Source of the DNA: Hyphomicrobiales bacterium
Lineage (GTDB): Bacteria > Pseudomonadota > Alphaproteobacteria > Rhizobiales > Rhizobiaceae
Length of the DNA stretch: 52,588 nt
Direction: 5' to 3'
Assembly: GCA_900466875.1 (NCBI GenBank)
Contig: UBNQ01000001.1
Span: 1-52,588 of the forward strand
Position 1 is the first letter of the stretch; each line of letters opens with the position of its first letter. Below, one piece after another: positions 17,332-25,497 of the stretch. Position numbers and translations under genes: made by a program. The notes beneath the pieces were generated by a model. The model saw only the letters and a program-made list of their open reading frames with translations, had not been told where the DNA came from and made no database searches.

Positions 17332-18291
17332 TTACTTGCCACCAAAGATCTTGGTGATCTCGCCGAGCGTTTCCTTGCGCTTGCCATAGACGGCAGCGTT
17401 GTCGAACTTCAGGAGCTTCAGGTCGCTGACCAGCGGACGATCGGCAGCAACGTCACTGCGAGCCGGCATCAGCATCTGTGCGGCAACCAGCTTCTGGCCG
17501 GCGTCGGACAGCATGTAGTCGATGAACTTCTTGGCTTCATCCTGGTTCTTGGACCAGTTGAGGATCATCGCCGGACGCGGTGCAATGACCGTGCCGGAAG
17601 CCGGGAAGACGACCTCGACGCTTTCGCCCTTCTTGGCGGCGGCAAGCGTGATGTAGTCGACGGCGCCGAAGACGGCAGCCTTGGCACCCTGCAGAACCGG
17701 GTTCAGCGCTTCGGCATTGGCACCGGCGATGATCGCACCATTGGCCTGCAGATCCTTGAACAGCTTGAACTCGTCCTGGCCGGCAAGCGCAGCCGTCAGT
17801 TCGAAGGAGGAGCCTGACTGTGCGGGATCCGGAATGTTGACCATGTCCTTGTATTCGGCCTTGGTCAGGTCAGCCCATTCAGTCGGCTTCGGCGTGCCGC
17901 TCTTGGTGTTCCAGGCGATGCCGAGAGCCGAAATACCCTGTGCGACAGCATAATCCGACTTCAGGAAATCAGGAACCTTGGCAGCGTTCGGGCTCGAATA
18001 CTTGACCAGCCAGCCGCGCTTTTCGAAATCGGTCGCAGTATCCCACGAAGCCGAGATCAGAACGTCGACGACCGGGTTCGAAGCTTCGGCTTCGATACGG
18101 GCCATGACCTTGCCGGTGGTTGCCTGGAAGACATTGACCTTGATGCCGGTTTCCTTGGTGAAACCTTCCGACATCTTGTCGATCAGGCTCTGCGGGCCGG
18201 CGGTGTAGACGGTGACGTCGGCATGCGCGACGCCGGCCATCAGGACGGCGGCAACGGCACCGAGTGTAATGCTCTTCAACGACTTGAACAT
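17332..18291 (-). CDS. Periplasmic binding protein of AfuA/2-AEP-type ABC importer
   Basis: This 319-residue secreted protein has a clear signal peptide (cleavage after VAHA, residue 24) and the PotD/FbpA-like fold: VTVYTAGPQSLIDKM, then FTKETGIKVNVFQATTGKVMARIEAE, and the hinge region VVDVLISASWDTATDFEKRGWL. It is usually annotated as an iron(III) binding protein. I do not see the adjacent Tyr-Tyr pair that binds Fe in FbpA; the corresponding region reads GAVDYITLAAAKKG. With the PHO boxes upstream, a phosphonate, organophosphate or similar ligand is more likely. Second gene of the operon, after the ATPase. Confidence 0.85.
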   Translation of the reverse strand: MFKSLKSITLGAVAAVLMAGVAHADVTVYTAGPQSLIDKMSEGFTKETGIKVNVFQATTGKVMARIEAEASNPVVDVLISASWDTATDFEKRGWLVKYSSPNAAKVPDFLKSDYAVAQGISALGIAWNTKSGTPKPTEWADLTKAEYKDMVNIPDPAQSGSSFELTAALAGQDEFKLFKDLQANGAIIAGANAEALNPVLQGAKAAVFGAVDYITLAAAKKGESVEVVFPASGTVIAPRPAMILNWSKNQDEAKKFIDYMLSDAGQKLVAAQMLMPARSDVAADRPLVSDLKLLKFDNAAVYGKRKETLGEITKIFGGK

Positions 18292-18318
18292 GTCCCAAAA
18301 CTCCTGTTGGGGTGAATG

Positions 18319-19413
18319 CTATGGATGCAAGTGAACTGGGTTCTCAAACCAGCGGATCTGGTCGAGATCGATGGAAAGACCGACGCCATCGCCGGGCTTG
18401 AGCTTTTGGCGACTTAAGACCTGCAGCTCGACCTGATCGGCGCCGACCAGGGATACGGTCGCCAGATGCCCGTCACCGCGGAACTGCGAGCGCACAACAC
18501 TGGCTGCCAAACGATCCGATTGGATATCGCCGGGCGTGATGGCTGAAACGGGGATGAGAATACGGCGTGAAGCAGACTGGCTTTCATCGGCGCGGACAAG
18601 GGCAACATCGCTATCGCCGAAAAACCAGCAGGCATCACGGTGTTGAAGCTCTGCAATGCCGCCCAGCCGCAAAAAGTCGGCAACTTCAGGCGTCGCCGGC
18701 TGTGCCACCAGTTCATCCGGCGTCGCAAGCTGTTCGATCAGCCCGCCGCGCATGACGGCCACCTGGTCGGCAAGCGTCAGCGCTTCCGAGTGATCATGGG
18801 TGACATAGATGGCGGTCAGGCCAAGCGAGGCGATCAATTCGGCCAGTTCGCCGACCATGTTTTCGCGCAATTCGCGATCGAGATTGGAAAGCGGCTCGTC
18901 GAACAGGATAAGCTGCGGTTCGGCAACGATGGCGCGGGCGATCGCCACGCGCTGCTGTTGACCACCGGAAAGATCGCTTGGCCGCCGACCGGCATAGGCA
19001 GAGAGGCCGACACGCTCAAGAGCATGCATCGTGCGTTTTTCCCGATCGGCGCGACCAATGCCGCGCATCTCGAGCGGGAAAGAGACATTGCCGCCAACCG
19101 TCATATGCGGCCACAGCGCGTAGTCCTGGAAAACCATGCCGAGATTACGCTTTTCCGGCGGAGCGAATGTACCGGTCACCGCATCGGCAACCACTTGGCC
19201 CGCGATCGACACCGAGCCCTTGCTGGGGGCAAGAAGTCCGGCGACCAGCCTCAAAAGCGTGGTCTTGCCGCAACCTGAGGGACCGAGAAGCGCAAGCGTC
19301 TTGCCCTGCCCCAGAGCCACATCAATGCCCTTGAGCACCGGCGTTGCACCGTAATGCAGCTCCAGTCCGGCCGCAGAGACGGCAACGTTGCTTTCAAGGC
19401 TTTCAATTGTCAT
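18319..19413 (-). CDS. ABC importer ATPase (FbpC/PotA class)
   Basis: The 364-residue protein powers the importer encoded downstream. It shows Walker A LLGPSGCGKTT, signature LSGGQQQR, Walker B LILFDEPLSNLD, the H-loop VTHDHSEAL, and a C-terminal TOBE-like regulatory region. ATG 19413 is chosen because in-frame starts at 19461 and 19425 lie within the PHO box and the palindrome. No normal Shine-Dalgarno sequence precedes 19413, because a 12-bp inverted repeat ends one base before it; the start is therefore uncertain. First gene of the operon. Confidence 0.85.
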   Translation of the reverse strand: MTIESLESNVAVSAAGLELHYGATPVLKGIDVALGQGKTLALLGPSGCGKTTLLRLVAGLLAPSKGSVSIAGQVVADAVTGTFAPPEKRNLGMVFQDYALWPHMTVGGNVSFPLEMRGIGRADREKRTMHALERVGLSAYAGRRPSDLSGGQQQRVAIARAIVAEPQLILFDEPLSNLDRELRENMVGELAELIASLGLTAIYVTHDHSEALTLADQVAVMRGGLIEQLATPDELVAQPATPEVADFLRLGGIAELQHRDACWFFGDSDVALVRADESQSASRRILIPVSAITPGDIQSDRLAASVVRSQFRGDGHLATVSLVGADQVELQVLSRQKLKPGDGVGLSIDLDQIRWFENPVHLHP

Positions 19414-19414
19414 G

Positions 19415-19446
19415 GGAACCGGCATCGGAGAAGAGATGCCGGTTCC
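19415..19446 (-). promoter_or_regulatory. 32-bp palindrome at the ABC operon start
   Basis: Two perfect 12-bp arms, GGAACCGGCATC and GATGCCGGTTCC, flank an 8-bp centre. On the minus strand it lies directly between the PHO-box array and the ATG at 19413, overlapping a possible -10 (GACTAT, 19450-19445). It could be a repressor operator or, if transcribed whole, a hairpin masking the start codon. Confidence 0.7.
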
Positions 19447-19459
19447 ATAGTCAGCCTGC

Positions 19460-19499
19460 ATGACAGGACGGTTACATTTTTATGACAGCGGAATGACAG
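19460..19499 (-). promoter_or_regulatory. phoB box: PHO-box array (four 11-nt units)
   Basis: Read on the minus strand, CTGTCAT occurs at exactly 11-base steps: CTGTCAT-TCCG, CTGTCAT-AAAA, ATGTAAC-CGTC, CTGTCAT. Two 7-bp repeats with a 4-bp spacer is the canonical PhoB binding site, and here there are two such sites in tandem with one degenerate unit. The array replaces a -35 box and lies 47 bp upstream of the chosen ATPase start, so the importer is very likely induced by PhoB at low phosphate. Confidence 0.85.
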
Positions 19500-19524
19500 T
19501 TGTTCCCGAAGAAAAGGGATCCGG

Positions 19525-21612
19525 TCAGGCGTCACCACCCGAAAGCTCGGCGACCATCGCCAATCCCTTCTTCTTCAGCATCGCCGTCGGATCGGGAAGC
19601 TTGCCGCGGAATGCCGTGTAGGTCACTTCCGGATCGATCGACCCGCCGACGGAATAGATATTGTTCTTCAGCTTGCGCGCCATCACCGGATCAAACGGAT
19701 TGCCGACCTCTTCGAAGGCCGAAAACGCATCCGCATCCAAAACTTCCGACCACATGTAGGAGTAATATCCGGCCGAATATCCTTCACCGGAGAACACGTG
19801 CTGGAAATGCGGAGTGGCATGACGCATGACGATCGACGCCGGCATTTTCAGCTCCGACAGGACCTCCGCCTGCACCGCCATCGGATCATCCGACGGAGGA
19901 CGCGTGTGGAAGGCCATGTCGACCAGAGCCGACGAGGTGAACTCGACCGTGGCAAAGCCCGCATTGAAGGTACGCGCCGCCAGAACCTTGTCCAGCAGCT
20001 CCTTCGGCATCGGCTTGCCGGTGTCGTAATGCACCGCGTATTTCTCCAGGATTTCCGGCACTGTCAGCCAGTGTTCGTAAAGCTGCGAGGGCAGTTCGAC
20101 GAAATCGCGCGAAACGCCCGTGCCGGAAACCGACGGATAGGTCACGTCCGACAGCATGCCATGAAGCGCGTGGCCGAACTCGTGGAACAGCGTGCGCGCG
20201 TCATCGAGTGACAGCAGTGCGGGCTTGCCTTCCGCCGGCTTGGCGAAATTGCAGACATTGAAGATGATCGGCAGCTCGCCCTCAGCGCCGCTTTTCAGCG
20301 TCAGTTTGTGCTGTGACTGGAAGGAGCTCATCCACGCGCCGGAGCGTTTTGAGGACCGGGCGAAATAATCGCCGAGGAAAAGCGCCTTCAGCGCTCCGCT
20401 CTCATCGCGCAGTTCGAACACGCGCACATCCGGGTGATAGGCTGCAATCCCCTTCAGCTCGGTCAGCGTGACGCCGAACAGGCGCTTGGCGACATCGAAG
20501 CAGGCCTCGATGATCTTTTCCAGTTGCAGATAGGGTTTCAGCTCGGATTCCGAGAAGGAGAAAGTCCGTTCGCGCAGCTTCTCTGCGTAATACCGCCAGT
20601 CCCACGGCATGACCGGATGGTTCTTGCCCTCCTCCGCCACCAGCTTGCCAAGGCTCGCCTCTTCTTCCAGCGCCTTGGAACGTGCCTTGTCCCAAACCTT
20701 GTGCAGCAGGTCGTTCACGTTCTCGGCGGTCTTCGCCATCGTGTTGTCGAGCTTCAGCGCCGCGAAATTTTCATAGCCAAGAAGCCTGGCCTTTTCTGCG
20801 CGCAGCGAAAGCGTCTCGCGAACGATCGCGATATTGTCGCGCGCGCCGCCATTTTCGCCGCGCGCCACCCAGGCCTTGAACGCCTGTTCGCGCAGGTCGC
20901 GCCGTGCGGAAAATGTCAGGAACGGTTCGATGATCGAGCGCGACAGCGTCACCAGATAGCCGCCGGCCTCGCTGCGGTCGCTTGCGGCAGACGCCATCGC
21001 ATCGCGCAGGAAATTCGGCAGGCCCTCGAGATCGGCCTCCTCGGTCAGTTTCAGCGACCATTCCTTTTCGTCTCCGAGAACGTTCTGGCCGAACTGCGCT
21101 CCGAGACCGGCAAGTTTTTCGCCGATCGCCGAAAGCCGGTCCTGTCCCGGCTTTTCGAGCTTTGCGCCCGACTTGACGAAACCCTTCCAGTGACGCTCCA
21201 GCACCCGCTCCTGTTCGAGCGTCAGGTCGAGGTCTGCCCGCTTATCCCACAGCGCATCGATGCGCGCGAAAAGTGCTGCATTGGTGCCGATCTTGGAATA
21301 GTGACGCGACATCTTGGGCGCGATCTCGCGCTCCAGCGCCTGGATCATCTCGTTCGTATGCGCGCCGGCCTTGCCCCAGAACAGGGAGGAGACGCGGGAA
21401 AGCGCGTCACCGGCGATTTCCAGCGCAACGACAGTATTTTCAAAACTCGGCGCTTCCGCATTGTTGGCAATCGCGTCGATCTCGGCCTCGTGGCTCGCCA
21501 GAGCGACGTCGAAAGCAGGCGCAAAATCCTCGTCCTTGACGAGATCGAACCGCGGCAGGCCTTCGTGCCCGCTCCATTCTACGAGGGCACGGTTGACGGA
21601 AGCATTGGCCAT
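19525..21612 (-). CDS. M3 family oligopeptidase / peptidyl-dipeptidase
   Basis: This 695-residue zinc peptidase belongs to the M3 (thimet oligopeptidase) family, close to Dcp and oligopeptidase A. The zinc site is LFHEFGHALHGML (H477, E478, H481), preceded by GKPALLSLDDARTL. The C-terminal GEGYSAGYYSYMWSEVLDADAF, containing the conserved GYYSY, closes the active site. No signal peptide, so it is probably cytoplasmic and degrades short peptides. I use the ATG at 21612 (AAGGA upstream). It is divergent from marR. Confidence 0.93.
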   Translation of the reverse strand: MANASVNRALVEWSGHEGLPRFDLVKDEDFAPAFDVALASHEAEIDAIANNAEAPSFENTVVALEIAGDALSRVSSLFWGKAGAHTNEMIQALEREIAPKMSRHYSKIGTNAALFARIDALWDKRADLDLTLEQERVLERHWKGFVKSGAKLEKPGQDRLSAIGEKLAGLGAQFGQNVLGDEKEWSLKLTEEADLEGLPNFLRDAMASAASDRSEAGGYLVTLSRSIIEPFLTFSARRDLREQAFKAWVARGENGGARDNIAIVRETLSLRAEKARLLGYENFAALKLDNTMAKTAENVNDLLHKVWDKARSKALEEEASLGKLVAEEGKNHPVMPWDWRYYAEKLRERTFSFSESELKPYLQLEKIIEACFDVAKRLFGVTLTELKGIAAYHPDVRVFELRDESGALKALFLGDYFARSSKRSGAWMSSFQSQHKLTLKSGAEGELPIIFNVCNFAKPAEGKPALLSLDDARTLFHEFGHALHGMLSDVTYPSVSGTGVSRDFVELPSQLYEHWLTVPEILEKYAVHYDTGKPMPKELLDKVLAARTFNAGFATVEFTSSALVDMAFHTRPPSDDPMAVQAEVLSELKMPASIVMRHATPHFQHVFSGEGYSAGYYSYMWSEVLDADAFSAFEEVGNPFDPVMARKLKNNIYSVGGSIDPEVTYTAFRGKLPDPTAMLKKKGLAMVAELSGGDA

Positions 21613-21727
21613 CAGGGAGTTCCTTCTGCGATTCTCAATTGTTTCTGGTCTACAGGATAGGTTGTCGGACCTGCGGATCAAGCCCGATCATGTGCGGCTT
21701 CACGCACTCGTTTCGCGATACGGCAAG

Positions 21728-21754
21728 CTTTTCCGTTTGCGGGCAAGCGGAAAG
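21728..21754. promoter_or_regulatory. Candidate MarR operator
   Basis: An imperfect inverted repeat, CTTTTCCGTTTG-CGG-GCAAGCGGAAAG, lies 17-43 bp before the marR ATG, where MarR proteins usually bind to repress their own operon. No binding data are implied. Confidence 0.55.
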
Positions 21755-21770
21755 ATAGTAAGTCAACCTT

Positions 21771-22268
21771 ATGAGCCTTCCAGTCAAAATCCATCCTGAG
21801 GCGCCGCAAGGCGATCTCCTTGGCCTGCTGATCGTCGATACTGCGCGCGCACTGCGGACTGCATTCGAAAATCGCATCAACGCCGCAGGATTGGGTCTCA
21901 CGCCCGGCGAGGCACGGGCGCTGATCCACATTGCCGACCATGAAGGCAACCGTCAGCTCGACATCGCTTCGCAGATGGGCGTGGAGCCGATGACGCTTTG
22001 CACATATCTCGACAAGCTGCAGACGCTGGGCCTGATCGAGCGCCACACATGCGTAGCGGACCGACGTGCCAAGCGGATCGGCCTGACGAAGACGTCGGAT
22101 GACATGATCCGCAGAATCCGCGCAGAGCTCCACGTCATTCTGGATCACGCAACCTCCGGCTTGTCGCAAGGTGCCAAGCGCGATCTGGAAGCGTCGCTTG
22201 CGGTGTTGAACCGGAACCTCCAGGAGGCATGCCCTCCCGCCCAATCAGGTGCAGATGAGAGCCGCTGA
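21771..22268 (+). CDS. MarR family transcriptional regulator
   Basis: The 165-residue protein has the MarR winged helix: helices TPGEARALIHIADHEG, recognition segment QLDIASQMGVEPMTLCTYLDKLQ, and the wing LIERHTCVADRRAKRIGLT. It probably represses itself and the exporter gene that overlaps its 3' end, with relief by a toxic ligand. The ligand is unknown. The palindrome at 21728-21754 is the likely operator. Confidence 0.92.
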   Translation: MSLPVKIHPEAPQGDLLGLLIVDTARALRTAFENRINAAGLGLTPGEARALIHIADHEGNRQLDIASQMGVEPMTLCTYLDKLQTLGLIERHTCVADRRAKRIGLTKTSDDMIRRIRAELHVILDHATSGLSQGAKRDLEASLAVLNRNLQEACPPAQSGADESR

Positions 22269-23466
22269 TACCGCCGAACACTCCCCGATCATGAGCGAGA
22301 GGCGCACGACCGTGCTCGGCGCCCTGCTGACCGCGATCGGTCCCGTGTCTATGGCGGTCTATACGCCGGCAATGCCGGAACTGGTGCGCGCCTTCGGCAC
22401 GACGGAAGCCGCCATCAAGCTCTCGCTCTCGCTTTATTTCGGCGGCTTCGCCCTTGCCCAGCTCTTGGCCGGCCCCGTCTCCGATGCCTTTGGCCGACGA
22501 AAAGCCTCCATCGCCTTCCTGGCGATCTATGTTCTGGGGTCGCTGATCGCGGCGATGGCGATCGACGTCGACTGGATATTGGCGGGGCGCCTGATTCAGG
22601 GCATCGGCGCTTCCGTTGGGGTCACCGTTGCCCGCGCCGCTGTCCGAGACCAGTATATCGGCGCGCAGGCATCCCGCATCATGAACATGATCGGCATCAT
22701 TCTGGCCATCGGCCCGGCACTCGGGCCGACCCTTGGCGGATTGGCTCTGTCCGCTTTCGGCTGGCAATCGATCTTTTTGCTGATGGTGGCCTTCGGCGGC
22801 GCGGCACTGCTGGCCTGCATTTTCGTGCTCAAGGAAACCGCGGTCCCCGATCGTTCGCGCTTGCAGCCCGTCACGCTCGTAAAGACCTATGCCGGGCTCA
22901 TCACCGATCTGCGCTTCCTCCTGCCCTCGCTCATCCTCGGCGGTTCGATCGGCGCACTTTACGCCCAGGGCACGATGCTGCCCTTCGTGCTGATCAATGT
23001 CGTGGGCCTCACTCCGACCGAATTCGGCCTCGGCATGCTGGCGCAAACCGGCTCCTACCTGACCGGCTCGATCGTCCTGCGCATGGTCTCCAGCCGTATA
23101 TCCGGTCCCGCGGCTGTATCGATCGGCATCAGCTTCTGCGGCGTCGGCGGACTATTGATGCTGTTGTCCGTACACCTGCTCGATCCGACGTTTCTCTCGA
23201 TCATGGTCCCGGTCGGCATATGCACCTTCGGCATCGCCTTTCTGTCGCCCCATGTCGTGACGGCGGGCCTTGCGGCCTTTCCCAAGACTGCAGGTTCTGC
23301 TTCGGCACTGATGGGCTTCATCCAGATGGGCGGCGGTTTTGCCGGGGGGCTTGCAGCGGCGGCCTTCGCCAGCCCGGTGACCTCCTTCGGCACGATCATT
23401 CCGGCGATGGAATTCACGGCGGTGGCGAGCTATCTCGCCTACCGTTTCGTCAGCAGGCGCCAATAA
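22255..23466 (+). CDS. Bcr/CflA-type MFS multidrug exporter
   Basis: The 403-residue protein has 12 predicted helices and the Bcr/CflA (DHA1) hallmarks: VYTPAMPELVRAFG after helix 1, the loop AGPVSDAFGRRKA, and RLIQGIGASVGVTVARAAVRD in helix 4. This family exports bicyclomycin, chloramphenicol and other drugs. ATG 22255 overlaps the marR stop by 14 bp, so the regulator and pump are translationally linked. A GTG at 22249 or ATG at 22291 could also be used. Confidence 0.92.
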   Translation: MRAADTAEHSPIMSERRTTVLGALLTAIGPVSMAVYTPAMPELVRAFGTTEAAIKLSLSLYFGGFALAQLLAGPVSDAFGRRKASIAFLAIYVLGSLIAAMAIDVDWILAGRLIQGIGASVGVTVARAAVRDQYIGAQASRIMNMIGIILAIGPALGPTLGGLALSAFGWQSIFLLMVAFGGAALLACIFVLKETAVPDRSRLQPVTLVKTYAGLITDLRFLLPSLILGGSIGALYAQGTMLPFVLINVVGLTPTEFGLGMLAQTGSYLTGSIVLRMVSSRISGPAAVSIGISFCGVGGLLMLLSVHLLDPTFLSIMVPVGICTFGIAFLSPHVVTAGLAAFPKTAGSASALMGFIQMGGGFAGGLAAAAFASPVTSFGTIIPAMEFTAVASYLAYRFVSRRQ

Positions 23467-23494
23467 AAAAGCCCCGCTGCGGTGGCAGCGGGGC
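23465..23494 (-). terminator. Rho-independent terminator of argG
   Basis: The 10-bp stem GCCCCGCTGC / GCAGCGGGGC with a 4-nt loop (23471-23494) is followed on the minus strand by TTTTTTATTG. It lies 25 bp after the argG stop and may also slow transcription from the converging MFS gene. Confidence 0.9.
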
Positions 23495-23519
23495 CTGATT
23501 TGAAACTCGCAGAACCCGA

Positions 23520-24743
23520 TTATTTCGACTGGTTACGCTTGGCGAGCGTGCGCAGGCGCAGCGCATTGAGCTTGATGAAGCCGGCTGCATCCTTCTGGTC
23601 GTAGGCGCCCTGGTCGTCCTCGAAGGTGACGAGCTGGTCGGAATAGAGCGACTTTTCGCTCTCGCGGCCGATGACCATGACATTGCCCTTGTAGAGCTTC
23701 AGCGTCACTTCGCCTTCGACATGTTCCTGGCTCTTGTCGATCATCGCCTGCAGCATTTCGCGCTCCGGCGAGAACCAGAAGCCGTAATAGATCAGCTCGG
23801 CATATTTCGGCATCAGCTCATCCTTGAGGTGAGCTGCACCCCGGTCGAGCGTGATACTCTCGATCGCACGGTGAGCGGCAAGCAGGATCGTGCCGCCGGG
23901 GGTCTCGTAGACACCGCGCGACTTCATGCCGACATAACGGTTCTCGACGAGGTCGAGACGGCCGATACCATTGTCGCGACCGTAATTGTTGAGCTGGGCA
24001 AGCAGCGTTGCCGGCGACATGGCGACACCATTGATCGAAACGGCATCACCCTTGTTGAAGCCGATCTTGATCGTGGTTGCCTTGTCGGGCGCAGCTTCCG
24101 GCGAGATGGTGCGCATATGCACATATTCAGGAGCCTCGATGGCCGGGTCTTCCAGAACCTTGCCCTCGGAGGACGAGTGAAGGAGGTTGGCGTCGACGGA
24201 GAACGGCGCTTCGCCCTTCTTGTCTTTGGCAACCGGGATCTGGTTCTGTTCGGCGAAATTCAGAAGGTCGGTACGGCTCTTGAAAGCCCAGTCGCGCCAA
24301 GGTGCGATGACCTTGATATCCGGGTTCAGCGCGTAAGCCGAAAGCTCGAAGCGCACCTGGTCATTGCCCTTGCCGGTGGCGCCATGGGCGATCGCGTCGG
24401 CGCCGGTCTTCTTGGCGATGTCGATCAGGTGCTTGGAGATCAACGGGCGGGCAATCGACGTGCCGAGCAGATAGACGCCTTCATAAACGGCATTGGCGCG
24501 GAACATCGGGAAGACGAAATCGCGGACGAATTCTTCGCGGACGTCCTCGACATAGATCTCCTTGATGCCGAGCATTTCGGCCTTCTTGCGCGCCGGCTCG
24601 AGCTCTTCGCCCTGGCCGAGATCGGCAGTGAAGGTGACGACCTCTGCATTCAGCTCGGTCTGCAGCCATTTCAGGATGATCGAGGTGTCGAGACCGCCGG
24701 AATAGGCGAGGACGACCTTTTTTACGTCTTTCGGGAGTGCCAT
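23520..24743 (-). CDS. argG: Argininosuccinate synthase
   Basis: ArgG joins citrulline and aspartate with ATP to give argininosuccinate, the penultimate step of arginine synthesis. The 407-residue protein has the ATP pyrophosphatase loop [13 protein letters not shown] near the N-terminus, [14 protein letters not shown], and [19 protein letters not shown] regions. The ATG at 24743 gives the family-typical start; longer frames are unlikely. It is monocistronic, with a strong terminator. Confidence 0.97.
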   Translation of the reverse strand: MALPKDVKKVVLAYSGGLDTSIILKWLQTELNAEVVTFTADLGQGEELEPARKKAEMLGIKEIYVEDVREEFVRDFVFPMFRANAVYEGVYLLGTSIARPLISKHLIDIAKKTGADAIAHGATGKGNDQVRFELSAYALNPDIKVIAPWRDWAFKSRTDLLNFAEQNQIPVAKDKKGEAPFSVDANLLHSSSEGKVLEDPAIEAPEYVHMRTISPEAAPDKATTIKIGFNKGDAVSINGVAMSPATLLAQLNNYGRDNGIGRLDLVENRYVGMKSRGVYETPGGTILLAAHRAIESITLDRGAAHLKDELMPKYAELIYYGFWFSPEREMLQAMIDKSQEHVEGEVTLKLYKGNVMVIGRESEKSLYSDQLVTFEDDQGAYDQKDAAGFIKLNALRLRTLAKRNQSK

Positions 24744-24854
24744 GATGAAAATGTCCGTCTGCGGGTGGTGGCGAAAACAATTCCGCCCAATTTGGATCGC
24801 CGAAGTTTTTAGCGAGTTTCTGCTGCCACGCAAGAAAAACCCGGCAGGACGGGA

Positions 24855-25157
24855 TCAGAGATGACGCCGCACGTTCATGCGCTGGTGAAGAACGCGGATG
24901 ATGAGGACCAGCCCTTGGCGATGCCGATAGATGATCCGATGAGAACCGGATGAGTAACTCAAATACCCTGCGCGAATATCGTCGATAGGCCTGCCGCGTT
25001 TCGATCCGCTCGCCAAGCCATCCATGGTGGAAATAAGTTGGTGATAGTACGTGTCAGCTTGGCTGACTGACCAGGTGTCGCGCGAGTAAAGCCAGATGTC
25101 TGCCAGATCCCGGCTTGCTCTCGGAGAAAGTTTGTAGCCGGTTCGCTCAGCCGACAT
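24855..25157 (-). CDS. parE: ParE-family toxin
   Basis: The 100-residue basic protein fits the ParE/RelE toxin superfamily: YKLSPRASRDLADIWLYS at the start, and the C-terminal strand pair SGSHRIIYRHRQGLVLIIRVLHQRMN. ParE toxins generally act on DNA gyrase. The ATG at 25157 overlaps the parD stop by 11 bp, which is usual for a toxin-antitoxin pair. The frame looks intact. Confidence 0.9.
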   Translation of the reverse strand: MSAERTGYKLSPRASRDLADIWLYSRDTWSVSQADTYYHQLISTMDGLASGSKRGRPIDDIRAGYLSYSSGSHRIIYRHRQGLVLIIRVLHQRMNVRRHL

Positions 25158-25395
25158 GCTTGCGATGCAACTCGGCCAGAAATTCCTCAGGGTCAAACGG
25201 CTGCGGCTCTCCCGAAGCCTCACCCTCATCGATCGCCGCCCGGATCGCCTCGATCTCGTCCTCTTCGCTTTCCTTCAAAAGCCGCAGCGCCTCTTCGATG
25301 ACCTCGCTCTCGGACGCATAACGTCCGTCATCGACCTGCTTCCTGACGAAGGCGGTCAGTTCCTCATCCACCCTGATCGATATGATTTCGCCCAT
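25147..25395 (-). CDS. parD: ParD-family antitoxin
   Basis: The 82-residue acidic protein has a ribbon-helix-helix DNA-binding N-terminus (ISIRVDEELTAFVRKQVDDGRYASESEVIEEALRLL region) and a C-terminal tail (PFDPEEFLAELHRKHVG) that would wrap the toxin. It should neutralise ParE and repress the promoter. GGAG lies about nine bases before the ATG. A perfect inverted repeat, its likely operator, lies 20 bp upstream. Confidence 0.9.
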   Translation of the reverse strand: MGEIISIRVDEELTAFVRKQVDDGRYASESEVIEEALRLLKESEEDEIEAIRAAIDEGEASGEPQPFDPEEFLAELHRKHVG

Positions 25396-25414
25396 CGGTC
25401 CGGCTCCGCTTCAA

Positions 25415-25437
25415 TATCCCGTCATGTTGACGGGATA
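25415..25437. promoter_or_regulatory. ParD operator candidate
   Basis: A perfect inverted repeat with 10-bp arms, TATCCCGTCA-TGT-TGACGGGATA, lies 20 bp before the parD ATG. A further TATCCCG half-site follows around 25451. This spacing fits autoregulation by a ribbon-helix-helix antitoxin. Confidence 0.75.
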
Positions 25438-25497
25438 GCGATAAATACCATATCCCGGCGGACCTTTGAACAGAAGCGTCATAGAGGAGACCGACCC

